Part shown: positions 44,310 to 54,464 of the stretch, piece by piece | Position numbering within the stretch: the stretch's first letter is position 1 | Layout of the letters: each line of letters opens with the position of its first letter | DNA from: Chitinophaga niabensis | GTDB taxonomy: Bacteria; Bacteroidota; Bacteroidia; Chitinophagales; Chitinophagaceae | Assembly (NCBI RefSeq): GCF_039545795.1 | Contig: NZ_CP154260.1 | Location: forward strand, 5,151,001 to 5,215,000 | Length of the DNA stretch: 64,000 nt | Reading direction: 5' to 3' | Program-made: the position numbers and the translations under genes | Notes under the pieces: model-generated | Databases searched by the model: none | What the model was told of the DNA's origin: nothing | The model's input: only the letters and a program-made list of their open reading frames with translations

Positions 44310-45128
44310 CTACTGCTTTAACACAGAATCCAGCTTGGTATGGAACAGCGGATAGTCATTCAGGTTATTATGCTGCCCGCCCCTGATGGTAACAAATTCA
44401 TCTCCTTTTTTGAAAAACTCCTCCAGTTTTTTCCCGGACTCATAGGGCACCGTGTTATCCTTGGTACCATGAAAAATGGTAATAGGCGCGGTGACCTTGG
44501 GAAGGAATTCATTGGTAGGCAATTTATAATCCAGCATCATCCCCACTGGGTAAATGGGTGCGGAAGAAAAAGCCACATCTTCCAGGTTATAATAGGGTGT
44601 TTCCAGTATCAGCCGTTTACAATCCCTTACGGAAGCCAGTTGTGCGGCAATCCCCGTTCCAATAGATCTCCCGTACAACACAATCTGCCAGGGTGCAAAA
44701 CGGGCACGGGCCACCCGGTACATCAGCAAAGCATCCTCATACAAAGCTGCTTCCGTTAATTCTCCCGTACTTTTCCCGAACTCCCGGTAATCCAATATCA
44801 GCACATCATAGCCATTACGGGTAAAATTGGGCATCAAAGGCGCATACCGGTTGATATTTTTCGCATTGCCATGAAAGTACAGCACCATGCCCCTGGCACG
44901 GCCGGAAGTTTTGAACAGCACCGCGCTGAGTTTCACTTTCTTATTAACGGGAATAAGTATTTCCTGGAAAGGGATATCAAATTTATACTGATAATTCGCC
45001 GGCAGTACTTCAGGATGAAAGAGCAGTTTATCCTGCACGAAATACAGAGCAATACCTCCCACCAGATACAGACCAATGGCCCATATCGCGAATTTCTTAA
45101 AGTACTTCTTCATGCTCAGTTTATCCAT
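44310..45128 (-). CDS. Membrane-anchored alpha/beta hydrolase
   Basis: 272 aa. One N-terminal hydrophobic helix (about 10-30) anchors a serine hydrolase domain: GMVLYFHGNAKNINRYAP (oxyanion region), YREFGKSTGELTE, nucleophile serine in VLYGRSIGTGIAAQLAS, aspartate in FHGTKDNTVPYESG and final histidine in RGGQHNNLND. It resembles the BEM46/YfhR group. A paralogue of the gene upstream, with an 11-bp gap. The substrate is unknown. Confidence 0.88.
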   Translation of the reverse strand: MDKLSMKKYFKKFAIWAIGLYLVGGIALYFVQDKLLFHPEVLPANYQYKFDIPFQEILIPVNKKVKLSAVLFKTSGRARGMVLYFHGNAKNINRYAPLMPNFTRNGYDVLILDYREFGKSTGELTEAALYEDALLMYRVARARFAPWQIVLYGRSIGTGIAAQLASVRDCKRLILETPYYNLEDVAFSSAPIYPVGMMLDYKLPTNEFLPKVTAPITIFHGTKDNTVPYESGKKLEEFFKKGDEFVTIRGGQHNNLNDYPLFHTKLDSVLKQ

Positions 45129-45139
45129 AAACCTTTTCT

Positions 45140-45928
45140 TTATTCCTGCAGGATGTCCCTGATAAATGCGTGATATTCAGGGAATGATGGCAGGTTGTTA
45201 TGCCGCCCGCCTTCTATTCTGATGAGTGTGATCCTGCGCGGGTTCAGCTTTTGCAAGTGTTCGCTGTGGCGGATAGGGATCAGCATGTCTTTGGTGCCAT
45301 GTATAATGTATGTGTGGCATTTTACTTTTTTGATCCAAAGATCAGTTCTCAGGTGATACCTTAAAACCCAGCGTAATGGCAGGATGGGTAAAAACCTTTT
45401 CACTACCCGGGCAAAACTGTAATACGGCGCATCCAGGATCAGGTACCGTGGTGTATTATCACTGGCCAGCCTGGTAGCAAAACCGCTTCCGATGCTGCGG
45501 CCATATACAAGAATATGATCTTCAGGATGCCGGGCACGGAGTGTATCGTATACAAACTGTGAATCGTTCAGCAGATCTGATTCTGTTCGTTTGCCGGTAC
45601 TTTTTCCAAAACCCCGGTAGTCTACCATCAGTACATCATATCCGTAACGCGTAAAGTCTTTCGCATATTTCCCCCAGCCTTTAATACTGCGGGAATTACC
45701 GTGGAAGTACAGGAGAATACCTTTAGGTTTTCCCACTTTAAAATGTAATCCATTGATACGTACACCGGGCGCCACTTCAAAGAACAATTCCTCAAAAGGC
45801 TGATCATACCTGAACTCAAAATCAGGCCGCAGCTTTTCCGGTTTAAAAATAAACCGCTCCTGTATGAGGTAAGCCAGTATCATTAACAGGATGTAACCCG
45901 CAATGATGTATATGATGGTAGGAGACAT
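45140..45928 (-). CDS. Membrane-anchored alpha/beta hydrolase (paralogue)
   Basis: 262 aa, same architecture as the downstream gene: anchor helix at about 5-22, YFHGNSRSIKGWGKYAKDFT, YRGFGKSTGKRTESD, nucleophile in VYGRSIGSGFATRLAS, IHGTKDMLIPIRHSE and GGRHNNLPS. The two genes are a tandem duplication that has diverged. It follows the ThiF-like gene by only 2 bp, so all three belong to one operon. Confidence 0.88.
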   Translation of the reverse strand: MSPTIIYIIAGYILLMILAYLIQERFIFKPEKLRPDFEFRYDQPFEELFFEVAPGVRINGLHFKVGKPKGILLYFHGNSRSIKGWGKYAKDFTRYGYDVLMVDYRGFGKSTGKRTESDLLNDSQFVYDTLRARHPEDHILVYGRSIGSGFATRLASDNTPRYLILDAPYYSFARVVKRFLPILPLRWVLRYHLRTDLWIKKVKCHTYIIHGTKDMLIPIRHSEHLQKLNPRRITLIRIEGGRHNNLPSFPEYHAFIRDILQE

Positions 45929-45930
45929 GC

Positions 45931-46737
45931 TTAATCTTCCACATCCGGCACAATTTCGAGCCCATACTCGTCTGCTGTGAGCAAACCTCTCTCTTTCACT
46001 GCTGCAACAGCTGCACGGTCCGGATACAGGTCATTCAGTTCAAATTTCTGATGCAGGTAATTGAAGGTCTGGATCCTGGCAGCAAGACCGGGAACACCTG
46101 CCAGGTATTTGATGATCTCATTCACGATCAGTAATGCCGTGGCGCCATGCGTTGAACCCAATGCACCGGCATCAAAATTCCTGAAATCATCTACCAGCAT
46201 TTCACCGCAACGGTAAGAAGCAGAACGCTCTCCGCTATCCTGCATCATATTGAAACCTCCCCACCAGGCGATCCAGTTATGCACTTCCGCCACCACAAAA
46301 GGTTTATCCATTTGCAGGCAGGCATCATTCACAATCTGGTGTGTAGCGCGGTGTTGCGAACAATCGATGATCAGGTCGAAACCTTCAAAGATCTGTTTCG
46401 CGTTTTCAGGTTTTACCTGTAAGAGGAAAGGGTAATGTTTGTTCCAGGGATTGAGGGAGAACAATCTGCTGGCCGCCATCTTCGCTTTGTGTTTGCGAAG
46501 GTCCTGCATATTATACAAAGGCTGGCGGTGCAGGTCTTCTTCCAGTATCACACCATAGTCCGCGATACCGATCACGCCAACGCCTGCTGCGCTGAGGTAT
46601 TGTATCACAGGGCTGCCCAGCCCTCCTGCGCCGATCACCAGGATACGGGCAGTTTTTAATTTCTCCTGCATATTGATTCCCATACCAGGTACGGCAATGG
46701 GATGCTTATATCTTGACAATTCTTTTTCTGACAGCAT
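45931..46737 (-). CDS. ThiF/MoeB/HesA-family adenylyltransferase
   Basis: 268 aa, an E1-like enzyme that adenylates the C-terminus of a small sulfur-carrier protein (ThiS or MoaD type). It has the nucleotide-binding motif RILVIGAGGLGSPVIQYLSA at about 30-50, the D-x-x-D/R region IADYGVILEEDLHRQPL, and a mid-protein FDLIIDCSQHRATHQIVNDA. The usual zinc-binding CxxC pairs of MoeB are not seen, and there is no rhodanese domain. No carrier-protein gene is adjacent, so the thiamin or molybdopterin choice is open. It is first in an operon with two hydrolases. Confidence 0.88.
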   Translation of the reverse strand: MLSEKELSRYKHPIAVPGMGINMQEKLKTARILVIGAGGLGSPVIQYLSAAGVGVIGIADYGVILEEDLHRQPLYNMQDLRKHKAKMAASRLFSLNPWNKHYPFLLQVKPENAKQIFEGFDLIIDCSQHRATHQIVNDACLQMDKPFVVAEVHNWIAWWGGFNMMQDSGERSASYRCGEMLVDDFRNFDAGALGSTHGATALLIVNEIIKYLAGVPGLAARIQTFNYLHQKFELNDLYPDRAAVAAVKERGLLTADEYGLEIVPDVED

Positions 46738-46771
46738 TGTTTCTTTTACTCTTACAAAGATAGAAGGTTTT

Positions 46772-48133
46772 TTAGTCCTGTGGAAACTCCAATGTAAAGC
46801 GGCTGCCCTTTCCCAGTATACTTTCTACCCTGATCTTTCCCTTGTGTGCATCCACGATCGCCTTCACATAACTCAGTCCAAGCCCGAAGCCTTTTACGTT
46901 ATGTACATTGCCTGTATGTGCGCGGTAGAACTTCTCGAAAATCCTGTTCACAGTATCCCTGCTCATACCAATACCATTATCCGCGATGGAGATCACCAGG
47001 TTCTTTCGTGTATTGGTAGTAGATATCCTCACTTCCAGGTTGTCTTTCGAGTATTTGATAGCGTTATCTAAAAGGTTGAAGATGAGGTTGGAAAAGTGTA
47101 CTTCATCTGCTTTGATAATAGGCTGATGTGCATTCAGTTGCAGATGCACTTTACCATTCTTGCCATCCAGTTGTAACTGCAGGTTCTCTACCGTACTGGA
47201 AATCAGCTGATGTACATCTATGGGTTGCAGGTTGAGCGACAGTTCATCTTTCTCGAGTAAAGCAGATTGCAGGATGGATTCAACCTGTTTGTTCATGCGT
47301 TTATTCTCTTCTTTGATGATGCCGGAGAAGTAGCGGATCTTGTCCTTGTTATCCATTACTTTTTCATTCCCGATAGCATCGATAGCCAGGGAAATGGTTG
47401 CCAGCGGGGTTTTCAGCTCATGCGTCATGTTGTTGATGAAATCCCCTTTGATCTCGGAAAGTTTTTTCTGGCCCAGCATGGTACGGATAGTTAAGGCGAA
47501 GGCAGTAACAATGATGGCCGTGAACAAGATCCCGCCGGAGATCATCCAGCCCATGTATTTAAACACTTTGAAACTGGAGGAAGGAACAAAAACATATAGC
47601 TGTCCCGATTCCGGGGTAATAGGAATAGCGTTGTAAGCGAGTGAGGCAATGAACTGATGATACAACGCAGAGTCTTCACTGCTTTTGGCCAGGCGTTCCG
47701 TGAAACCGGGAGATACCAGTTGGTAGTACCCATTCTCCACGATACCGAATTCAAACACGGTATCCAGCTTCCTGTCCTTCATGGCGTTCTTCAGCATGTC
47801 CGTTACTTCCTTGGGGTCAAAGAGCACGCTTACCGGTTCGTTAGTACGGAAAAGCCGGTCGTTGTTATTAATCGGAGGCAGGCCCAGGCCACTGGAAGAG
47901 CCTTCCTGTTTAAAGCGCTGTAATTGAATGCGGCTGTGATTGATAGGAACAGAGAGGCGTTCCATCATTTCTTTGGCCACCTGGTCCACTGCTTCGGACA
48001 TTTTCTGTTCCTTTTCTTCTTTCTTGATGTGGGCGGCACTGTTGATCCAACTGTACTGAATGTAGATAATCCCCAACAGGGACAGCGTGATGAGTGCAAT
48101 TATAACAGGAAATATCTTTCTAAGTGGCAACAT
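46772..48133 (-). CDS. Sensor histidine kinase
   Basis: 453 aa from the ATG of MLPLRKIFPVIIALIT. An N-terminal membrane helix (about 8-26) and a second (about 195-218) flank a periplasmic sensor region of about 170 aa. The kinase core has the phospho-acceptor histidine in NMTHELKTPLATISLAI, N-box NLLDNAIKYS, G1 ISIADNGIGMS and G2 GFGLGLSYVKAI. No HAMP domain is obvious. No response regulator gene is adjacent in the window, so the partner is not identified. Confidence 0.92.
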   Translation of the reverse strand: MLPLRKIFPVIIALITLSLLGIIYIQYSWINSAAHIKKEEKEQKMSEAVDQVAKEMMERLSVPINHSRIQLQRFKQEGSSSGLGLPPINNNDRLFRTNEPVSVLFDPKEVTDMLKNAMKDRKLDTVFEFGIVENGYYQLVSPGFTERLAKSSEDSALYHQFIASLAYNAIPITPESGQLYVFVPSSSFKVFKYMGWMISGGILFTAIIVTAFALTIRTMLGQKKLSEIKGDFINNMTHELKTPLATISLAIDAIGNEKVMDNKDKIRYFSGIIKEENKRMNKQVESILQSALLEKDELSLNLQPIDVHQLISSTVENLQLQLDGKNGKVHLQLNAHQPIIKADEVHFSNLIFNLLDNAIKYSKDNLEVRISTTNTRKNLVISIADNGIGMSRDTVNRIFEKFYRAHTGNVHNVKGFGLGLSYVKAIVDAHKGKIRVESILGKGSRFTLEFPQD

Positions 48134-48312
48134 GTTAGCTTCAAATAAACGATAAATATAGGCAAAATCCACCCCTTTCAAACTAATTGCTATAGCAACC
48201 ATGATACAAAATTAAACCCCTGAAAGCCTTATCCGGCCTAACACCTGATAAAAAACATTACTTTAACGTAATTTTAACGGGGAATTATTACTGTAATTGC
48301 TGTCAGTTTCCA

Positions 48313-48476
48313 TAACTTTGCATCGTTATCTGGTACCAAATTTGATACGTAAGATAACATATAAACAAGCTAATAAACTTTCTACATACATCGATGTGGA
48401 TTCGTTCCATAAGCGATTTAGATTTTGGTTGATAAAATGGTAAGGGATCTGTCTAGGTCCCTTTTACTTTTTTACC
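48313..48476 (+). ncRNA. Candidate small RNA with its own promoter and terminator
   Basis: TAACTTTG (48313-48320) fits the -7 consensus. It is followed by a hairpin (gttatct ... agataac, 48325-48358) and, at 48440-48468, an imperfect terminator-like stem (gtaaggga with tcccttttac) and a T-rich tail. The only open frame is 12 codons (from 48394). It lies between the divergent kinase gene and yqgE. No known family is recognised. Confidence 0.4.
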
Positions 48477-48520
48477 CCTTTCTTACCTAAAAAATAACGC
48501 CCGGTTTGCATTTTGTTGGT

Positions 48521-48528
48521 TAAATTTG
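48521..48528 (+). promoter_or_regulatory. Putative -7 promoter box of the YqgE gene
   Basis: TAAATTTG, 22 bp upstream of the ATG, fits TAnnTTTG. A TTTG at 48505-48508 is closer than the usual -33 distance. Confidence 0.4.
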
Positions 48529-48550
48529 GTTAGAGCTTAAGGAAATAGGT

Positions 48551-49102
48551 ATGGATACACTTGCGCCAGGCATATTGTTGATCGCGGACCCCTTTCTGAA
48601 AGATCCGAATTTCGCCAGAACAGTGATCCTGCTCTGCGAACATCAGGAAGAAGGGAGTTTCGGCTTTGTGGTGAACAAGCAGTTTGACCAGAAGCTGGAC
48701 GATCTTATCTCCAATGTCTTTGTCCCCAACATCCCCGTTTATCTCGGCGGCCCCGTTCAAATGGATACTATTCACTTTATTCACCAGATGCCTGATCTCA
48801 TAGAGGGAGGCTTTGAAGTATTTCCCGGTATTTTCTGGGGAGGTGATTTTGATGCGGTGGTGAACCTGGTGAATTCCCAGCAGCTGGACCTTCAGAAGAT
48901 CAAATTCTTTGTAGGGTATTCCGGCTGGAGCAGTGGGCAGCTGGAAGGTGAGATGAACGAAAAGAGCTGGATCTTATCCTCTGTGAATACGCCTATCCTG
49001 TTCCTGGAGAATGATCAGGAGATCTGGCGGCAGGCTTTGCGGCGAATGGGGAACAATTTTGCCATGATGGCTAATTTCCCGATAGATCCAACATTGAACT
49101 GA
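48551..49102 (+). CDS. YqgE/AlgH family protein
   Basis: 183 aa, DUF179. Visible motifs are APGILLIADPFLKDPNFART at the start, VILLCEHQEEGSFGFVVNK, VYLGGPVQMDTIHFIH and FFVGYSGWSSGQLEGEM; all are typical of the family. Structures of relatives are known, but the biochemical role is not settled. It is cytoplasmic and monocistronic here, followed by tandem terminator-like repeats. Confidence 0.94.
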   Translation: MDTLAPGILLIADPFLKDPNFARTVILLCEHQEEGSFGFVVNKQFDQKLDDLISNVFVPNIPVYLGGPVQMDTIHFIHQMPDLIEGGFEVFPGIFWGGDFDAVVNLVNSQQLDLQKIKFFVGYSGWSSGQLEGEMNEKSWILSSVNTPILFLENDQEIWRQALRRMGNNFAMMANFPIDPTLN

Positions 49103-49124
49103 GAAAGCTGTGAATACATATACC

Positions 49125-49330
49125 AAAGCTGCCCTGCGGGGTGGCTTTTTTATTTTAAGACATGTCAAGCTGGGGCGTTTTAACCTGCAGGATGCGGGGG
49201 TGTTTTTCTTTTAAAGCTGCCCTGTGGGTGGCCTTTTTATATTTTAAGACATGTCAAAGCTGGGGCGTTTTTAACCTGCCGTGTTTTCCCTTTAAAGCTG
49301 CCCTACGGGCAGCTTTTTAAAACTAGTTCA
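49125..49330 (+). repeat. Tandem terminator-like repeats after YqgE
   Basis: Two full units (starting 49125 and 49213, about 88 and 81 bp) and a third partial one (49294) each begin aaagctgccct and form a G/C stem followed by T residues. The units share ttttaagacatgtcaa and gctggggcgttttaacctgc segments. Further stem-like gcaggcggttttc sequence follows to 49400. Confidence 0.75.
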
Positions 49331-49411
49331 ATGCCAGGATAGCTTTTCAAAGCCAGCCGCAGGCGGTTTTCTTATTTCAAAAAAGCCCCCCGCAGGGCAT
49401 TGCCTAAAAAA

Positions 49412-49439
49412 AACGTCCTCCGATCACCCGGAGGACGTT
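49412..49439 (-). terminator. Intrinsic terminator of atpDC
   Basis: On the minus strand aacgtcctccggg and cggaggacgtt form an 11-bp stem with a 4-6 nt loop, followed by eight T residues, 30 bp beyond the atpC stop. Confidence 0.88.
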
Positions 49440-49468
49440 CCAATATAATATGCTTCTTAAACAGCGTT

Positions 49469-49720
49469 TTAAAACGCAACAGCGCCTTCAACCAGCACAG
49501 TAGCCTTATTGTTCAACACCTCTACAAAGCCGCCGTCTATCGTGTAATGCGAAGCCTGGCTCTTATCTTTCAGCACCTTCATCTTACCCTTACCCAGGGC
49601 AGCGATCAAAGGAGCGTGACGGTCCAATACCTCAAAAGAACCATCTACTCCCGGCAGCTGGATGCCATATACTTCACCTGTGTACAGCTTTTTTTCCGGT
49701 GTTAATATTTCCAATAACAT
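49469..49720 (-). CDS. atpC: ATP synthase F1 subunit epsilon
   Basis: 83 aa from the ATG of MLLEILTPEKKLYTGEV; the upstream extension to 49792 overlaps atpD and is not used. Only the N-terminal beta-sandwich domain is present (LPGVDGSFEVLDRHAPLIAA, then ALGKGKMKV); the C-terminal helical hairpin found in E. coli epsilon is missing, as is normal in Bacteroidota. It is part of the central stalk of F1. It lies 22 bp after atpD. Confidence 0.93.
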   Translation of the reverse strand: MLLEILTPEKKLYTGEVYGIQLPGVDGSFEVLDRHAPLIAALGKGKMKVLKDKSQASHYTIDGGFVEVLNNKATVLVEGAVAF

Positions 49721-49742
49721 GTTTCTAGTTTTTGAGTGAACC

Positions 49743-51331
<1,589 letters not shown>

Positions 51332-51449
51332 TTATGCCGGCAGGTTTTGGGGTGATTTTCGTCAGTTTTGGCCAAATTGTTAAGCCTGATCAATTAGTTA
51401 TAATATGTAAGTCCCGCTGATTAATTTAGCGTCCTCCAAACTCTTTAGC

Positions 51450-52667
51450 ATGAATGATAAGCAAGCATTAGACCGCCGGGACTTTCTCGGCTCCATCACA
51501 AAAGCAGGGATCCTGAGTGCCGTTGGCCTGGCCCCTGTTGCCAAAGCTGCTGCCAGTTTTGTAGAAGCACCGCTGGCAGGAGAGCACAAATTCCTCTGCC
51601 CTCCTTACCTGCAAAACCCTGCCCCCACCGGCATGACCATTATGTGGCTGAGCAATAAACAATGCTACAGCTGGGTGGAATTCGGGGAAACAGCTGCTTT
51701 AGGCACCACCGCCAACAATTCCAAAGAAGGGCTGGTAGATGCTTACGACCGGATCCACCGCATCCGGCTGGAGAAACTCAAGCCCAATACCACCTATTAC
51801 TACCAGATCAAATCCAAAGAGATCACGGAGTTTCAGCCGTATAAACTCACTTACGGGGAAACCATCAGTTCCGATACCTTCAGTTTCAAAACCCCGGAAG
51901 CCAATCCCAAAGAGGTTTCCTGGCTGGTGATGAACGATATTCACGACCGCCCGAAAAGCATTCCGCACCTGATGGGGCTGAACAAAGACCCTTACGACTT
52001 TGTGTTCTTTAATGGCGATATATTTGATTACCAGGAAGATGAGCAGCAGATCATTGATCACCTGCTGATCCCTGCAGGGGATTCCTTCGCCTCCGTTAAA
52101 CCCTTCATTTTCACCAGGGGCAACCATGAAACCCGCGGTAAATTCCGCCGGGAGCTGGGAAACTACTTCGATGGGAACTATGCCTTTGCGCAAACCTGGG
52201 GACCGGTACATTTTACAGTGCTGGATACCGGGGAAGATAAAGAAGACACCCATCCCGTATATGCCGGTATCGTGAATTTCGACCAATACCGGATAGAACA
52301 GGCTGAGCGCTTAAAGGAGATTGTGAAAACCCCAGCCTTCAAAAAGGCGAAGTTCCGGGTGGTGATGATGCATATTCCCCATTATTATTCCGGGGACTGG
52401 CATGGGCCGATGGAATGCAGGAAACACTTCGGGCCTATCTTTGAAGCTAATAAGATAGACCTGTTCCTGGCAGGGCACACACACAGGTTTGGGATCCATC
52501 AGCCTGTTCCAGGGCAACACTCCTACCCGATTGTGATCGGCGGAGGGCCAAAAGATGGTAACCGCACCCTGATCAAAGTGCATGCTACGCAGAAAGACCT
52601 GAAACTGGTAATGTTGAAGGATGATGGGTCTGAGGTAGGGAAAGTAGAATTGAAAAGTAAACGGTAA
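51450..52667 (+). CDS. Tat-exported metallophosphoesterase (purple-acid-phosphatase type)
   Basis: 405 aa. A twin-arginine signal (DRRDFLGSITKAG) is at about 8-20. A fibronectin-III-like N-terminal domain (about 45-145; PTGMTIMWLSNKQ, TTYYYQIKS) precedes the calcineurin-like phosphoesterase domain with metal-ligand motifs MNDIHD, FFNGDIFD, TRGNHETRG, MMHIPHYY and LAGHTHRFG. It should hydrolyse phosphomonoesters or diesters in the periplasm. Monocistronic; the substrate is unknown. Confidence 0.92.
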   Translation: MNDKQALDRRDFLGSITKAGILSAVGLAPVAKAAASFVEAPLAGEHKFLCPPYLQNPAPTGMTIMWLSNKQCYSWVEFGETAALGTTANNSKEGLVDAYDRIHRIRLEKLKPNTTYYYQIKSKEITEFQPYKLTYGETISSDTFSFKTPEANPKEVSWLVMNDIHDRPKSIPHLMGLNKDPYDFVFFNGDIFDYQEDEQQIIDHLLIPAGDSFASVKPFIFTRGNHETRGKFRRELGNYFDGNYAFAQTWGPVHFTVLDTGEDKEDTHPVYAGIVNFDQYRIEQAERLKEIVKTPAFKKAKFRVVMMHIPHYYSGDWHGPMECRKHFGPIFEANKIDLFLAGHTHRFGIHQPVPGQHSYPIVIGGGPKDGNRTLIKVHATQKDLKLVMLKDDGSEVGKVELKSKR

Positions 52668-52755
52668 AGGAAGATTGCAAAGTAACATCATTCCAATTTA
52701 CAAAGCGACAGCCAAAGCGAGAGTAGAGGCAGAAGTAGTTTTGCGGAATAATTGT

Positions 52756-52763
52756 TACTTTTG
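52756..52763 (+). promoter_or_regulatory. Putative -7 promoter box of the zeta-toxin-like module
   Basis: TACTTTTG, 21 bp upstream of the first ATG of the two-gene module, fits TAnnTTTG. The -33 element is not clear. Confidence 0.5.
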
Positions 52764-52784
52764 CAATAGTCTAAGATATCAGTT

Positions 52785-53024
52785 ATGGCCAGGAAAGCAA
52801 TTCATACAGCAGCTGCCCCAACCCCTAGTCTTGAAGCACGACTCAAATCAGTGTTGAAAAGAACATTGCGAAGCCATGCCCGCAAGGATATTCCGGTTGT
52901 ATACAAAGATCAGAGATGTAAACGTCCCAACGAGTTCATTCATGAATATCCTGATGGCAGAACATTCCTCATTCGTCAAAGCCGTAACACCTCCAATGAG
53001 ACTGTTTTACGCCAGTTAAAATAG
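52785..53024 (+). CDS. Small protein upstream of a zeta-toxin-like gene (candidate antitoxin)
   Basis: 79 aa, basic, starting MARKAIHTAAAPTPSLEARL. No HTH or known antitoxin domain is recognised; a short beta-rich part (KRPNEFIHEYPDGRTFLIRQ) is the best-defined segment. It stops 3 bp before the zeta-like gene, so the two are translated as a unit. Position and size suggest an antitoxin or regulator; the sequence alone does not show it. Confidence 0.65.
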   Translation: MARKAIHTAAAPTPSLEARLKSVLKRTLRSHARKDIPVVYKDQRCKRPNEFIHEYPDGRTFLIRQSRNTSNETVLRQLK

Positions 53025-53027
53025 TTT

Positions 53028-53636
53028 ATGCCCCAATTGTTCATCGTAGCAGGTCCTAATGGGGCAGGGAAAAGCCTTTTTTCAGCTGAATTGACGACCA
53101 CTGATTTTGAGGTATTTGATGGAGATAAGCATATGGCTGCACTCAAAGCAAAGTTTCCTGAAACAGGCAGTGATGTGCTGGACAATTTTGTTAATGAGGA
53201 TATTTTCAAATCAGCTAAGGAGAAAGCTATAGCCGCAAATGGAAATTTTGCTTTTGAAACAAACTTCAGCTCTGAAGACCCTTTATATTCCATGAGAGCA
53301 TTTAAAGCTGCAGGATACCGGATAAATTTGGTATTCATAGGTATTAATTCCATAGAAGAATGTATTCAGCGGGTATCAATAAGAGTAAAGGCCGGTGGTC
53401 ATAAAGTACCTGAAGATGCTATCATCTATAATTTTAAGGCTGGACATGCTAACCTATGCAGATATTTTAAGGAATTTGATTCCGTAACCTTATATGATAA
53501 TGCCATTCCCGGGGATAATACAATGCGTATTCCAGAGAAGGTTTTTTATTGGGAAAAAGGGGAGATCATATTTACTGCTAAACGCCTTCCCCTTTGGGTG
53601 CAAAAATTTATCAAGGCAACAAAAATTTCCAAATAG
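53028..53636 (+). CDS. Zeta-toxin-family P-loop kinase
   Basis: 202 aa. Walker A at residues 8-16 (AGPNGAGKS), a substrate-loop aspartate in EVFDGDKH, the conserved FAFETNFSS, and an arginine-rich lid (IQRVSIRVKAGGHKVPEDAI). This is the pattern of the zeta/PezT group, which phosphorylate UDP-N-acetyl sugars and so poison cell-wall synthesis; many chromosomal relatives are not proven toxins. It is second in a two-gene module with a 79-aa protein that could neutralise it. The base composition is a little more AT-rich than that of the neighbours. Confidence 0.85.
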   Translation: MPQLFIVAGPNGAGKSLFSAELTTTDFEVFDGDKHMAALKAKFPETGSDVLDNFVNEDIFKSAKEKAIAANGNFAFETNFSSEDPLYSMRAFKAAGYRINLVFIGINSIEECIQRVSIRVKAGGHKVPEDAIIYNFKAGHANLCRYFKEFDSVTLYDNAIPGDNTMRIPEKVFYWEKGEIIFTAKRLPLWVQKFIKATKISK

Positions 53637-53638
53637 CA

Positions 53639-53651
53639 ACCCGGGTACCTG
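53639..53651. repeat. Fragment of the CGGGTACCTG element
   Basis: The 13-mer acccgggtacctg matches the core of the inverted-repeat element at 30321-30437 and overlaps the core at 60057. It lacks the arms and the rest of the core. Confidence 0.45.
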
Positions 53652-53790
53652 TCAAAAAACAGCGCTCTGCCATCTTAATTACCCCCTAAAAAGCCTGTTG
53701 CCCCGTAGTAAACCCGGGGTTGTCTCATGGTTGAGCCATAGATGCCTCAGGATTTCCGGTCAAATCCGGCAATTCCGGCCAAAACGGCCA

Positions 53791-54396
53791 TCACTTCGTT
53801 GGCACACAAGCCCAGGGATCCGGATCATTCACCGCCGCTTTCTTATCCACAGACCAGCAGAAATTCAAGGGCTGGCTGGTTACACTCACCAGTTTGATAT
53901 TCACCTTCACTCCCTTCCGGCTATTGGAAGCCTGAACAGACTGTGCCCCCTTCTCCGGGATATTATGCACGGTATAATTCTCTGTTTTGAACACATTCCC
54001 GTTACCCCGGAGATACTCCACTTTCACCACTGCATTGTCCAAAGGATATTCCGTTTGATTCCGCACCGTGATCTGGAGGTCCTTAATGCCTCCCAGGAAT
54101 CCTGTCTTATAATCGCCCGTATTCACAGAGATATACTGTTTCCAGTTTTTGCGGAAATACTCCCGCCTGTCCACAAACTTCCCTTCCACCTGGTGCTGCA
54201 TATCTTTCCGGTCCGCAATCTGCTGTGCAGTGCGGCTGCTCAGGGTTAACCTGTTCTGCAGGTCCCTGTTCTCATTGATAAGGCGCTCGTTTTCCCGAAG
54301 TACTTTAGATACTGCCCTGCGATCCCTGTAAGCGCTGACCGCGAGGATTATGACCATAAAGCCGCACATAACAGGGATGATCCATCTTTGACTCAT
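53791..54396 (-). CDS. Single-pass membrane protein, unknown
   Basis: 201 aa: one N-terminal helix (IPVMCGFMVIILAVSAYRD, about 6-24), a coiled-coil-like segment (SKVLRENERLINENRDLQNR, about 30-49), then a soluble domain with beta-sandwich character (LGGIKDLQITVRNQTEYPLD). The C-terminal domain is probably periplasmic. No family name. It lies downstream of the efflux operon on the same strand but after a 69-bp gap. Confidence 0.75.
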   Translation of the reverse strand: MSQRWIIPVMCGFMVIILAVSAYRDRRAVSKVLRENERLINENRDLQNRLTLSSRTAQQIADRKDMQHQVEGKFVDRREYFRKNWKQYISVNTGDYKTGFLGGIKDLQITVRNQTEYPLDNAVVKVEYLRGNGNVFKTENYTVHNIPEKGAQSVQASNSRKGVKVNIKLVSVTSQPLNFCWSVDKKAAVNDPDPWACVPTK

Positions 54397-54464
54397 ACAC
54401 TCTGTATAGAAAAAATAATGCCGGATTTCCTGCGAAACCCGGCACTGATCACACCTGGAGAAAA

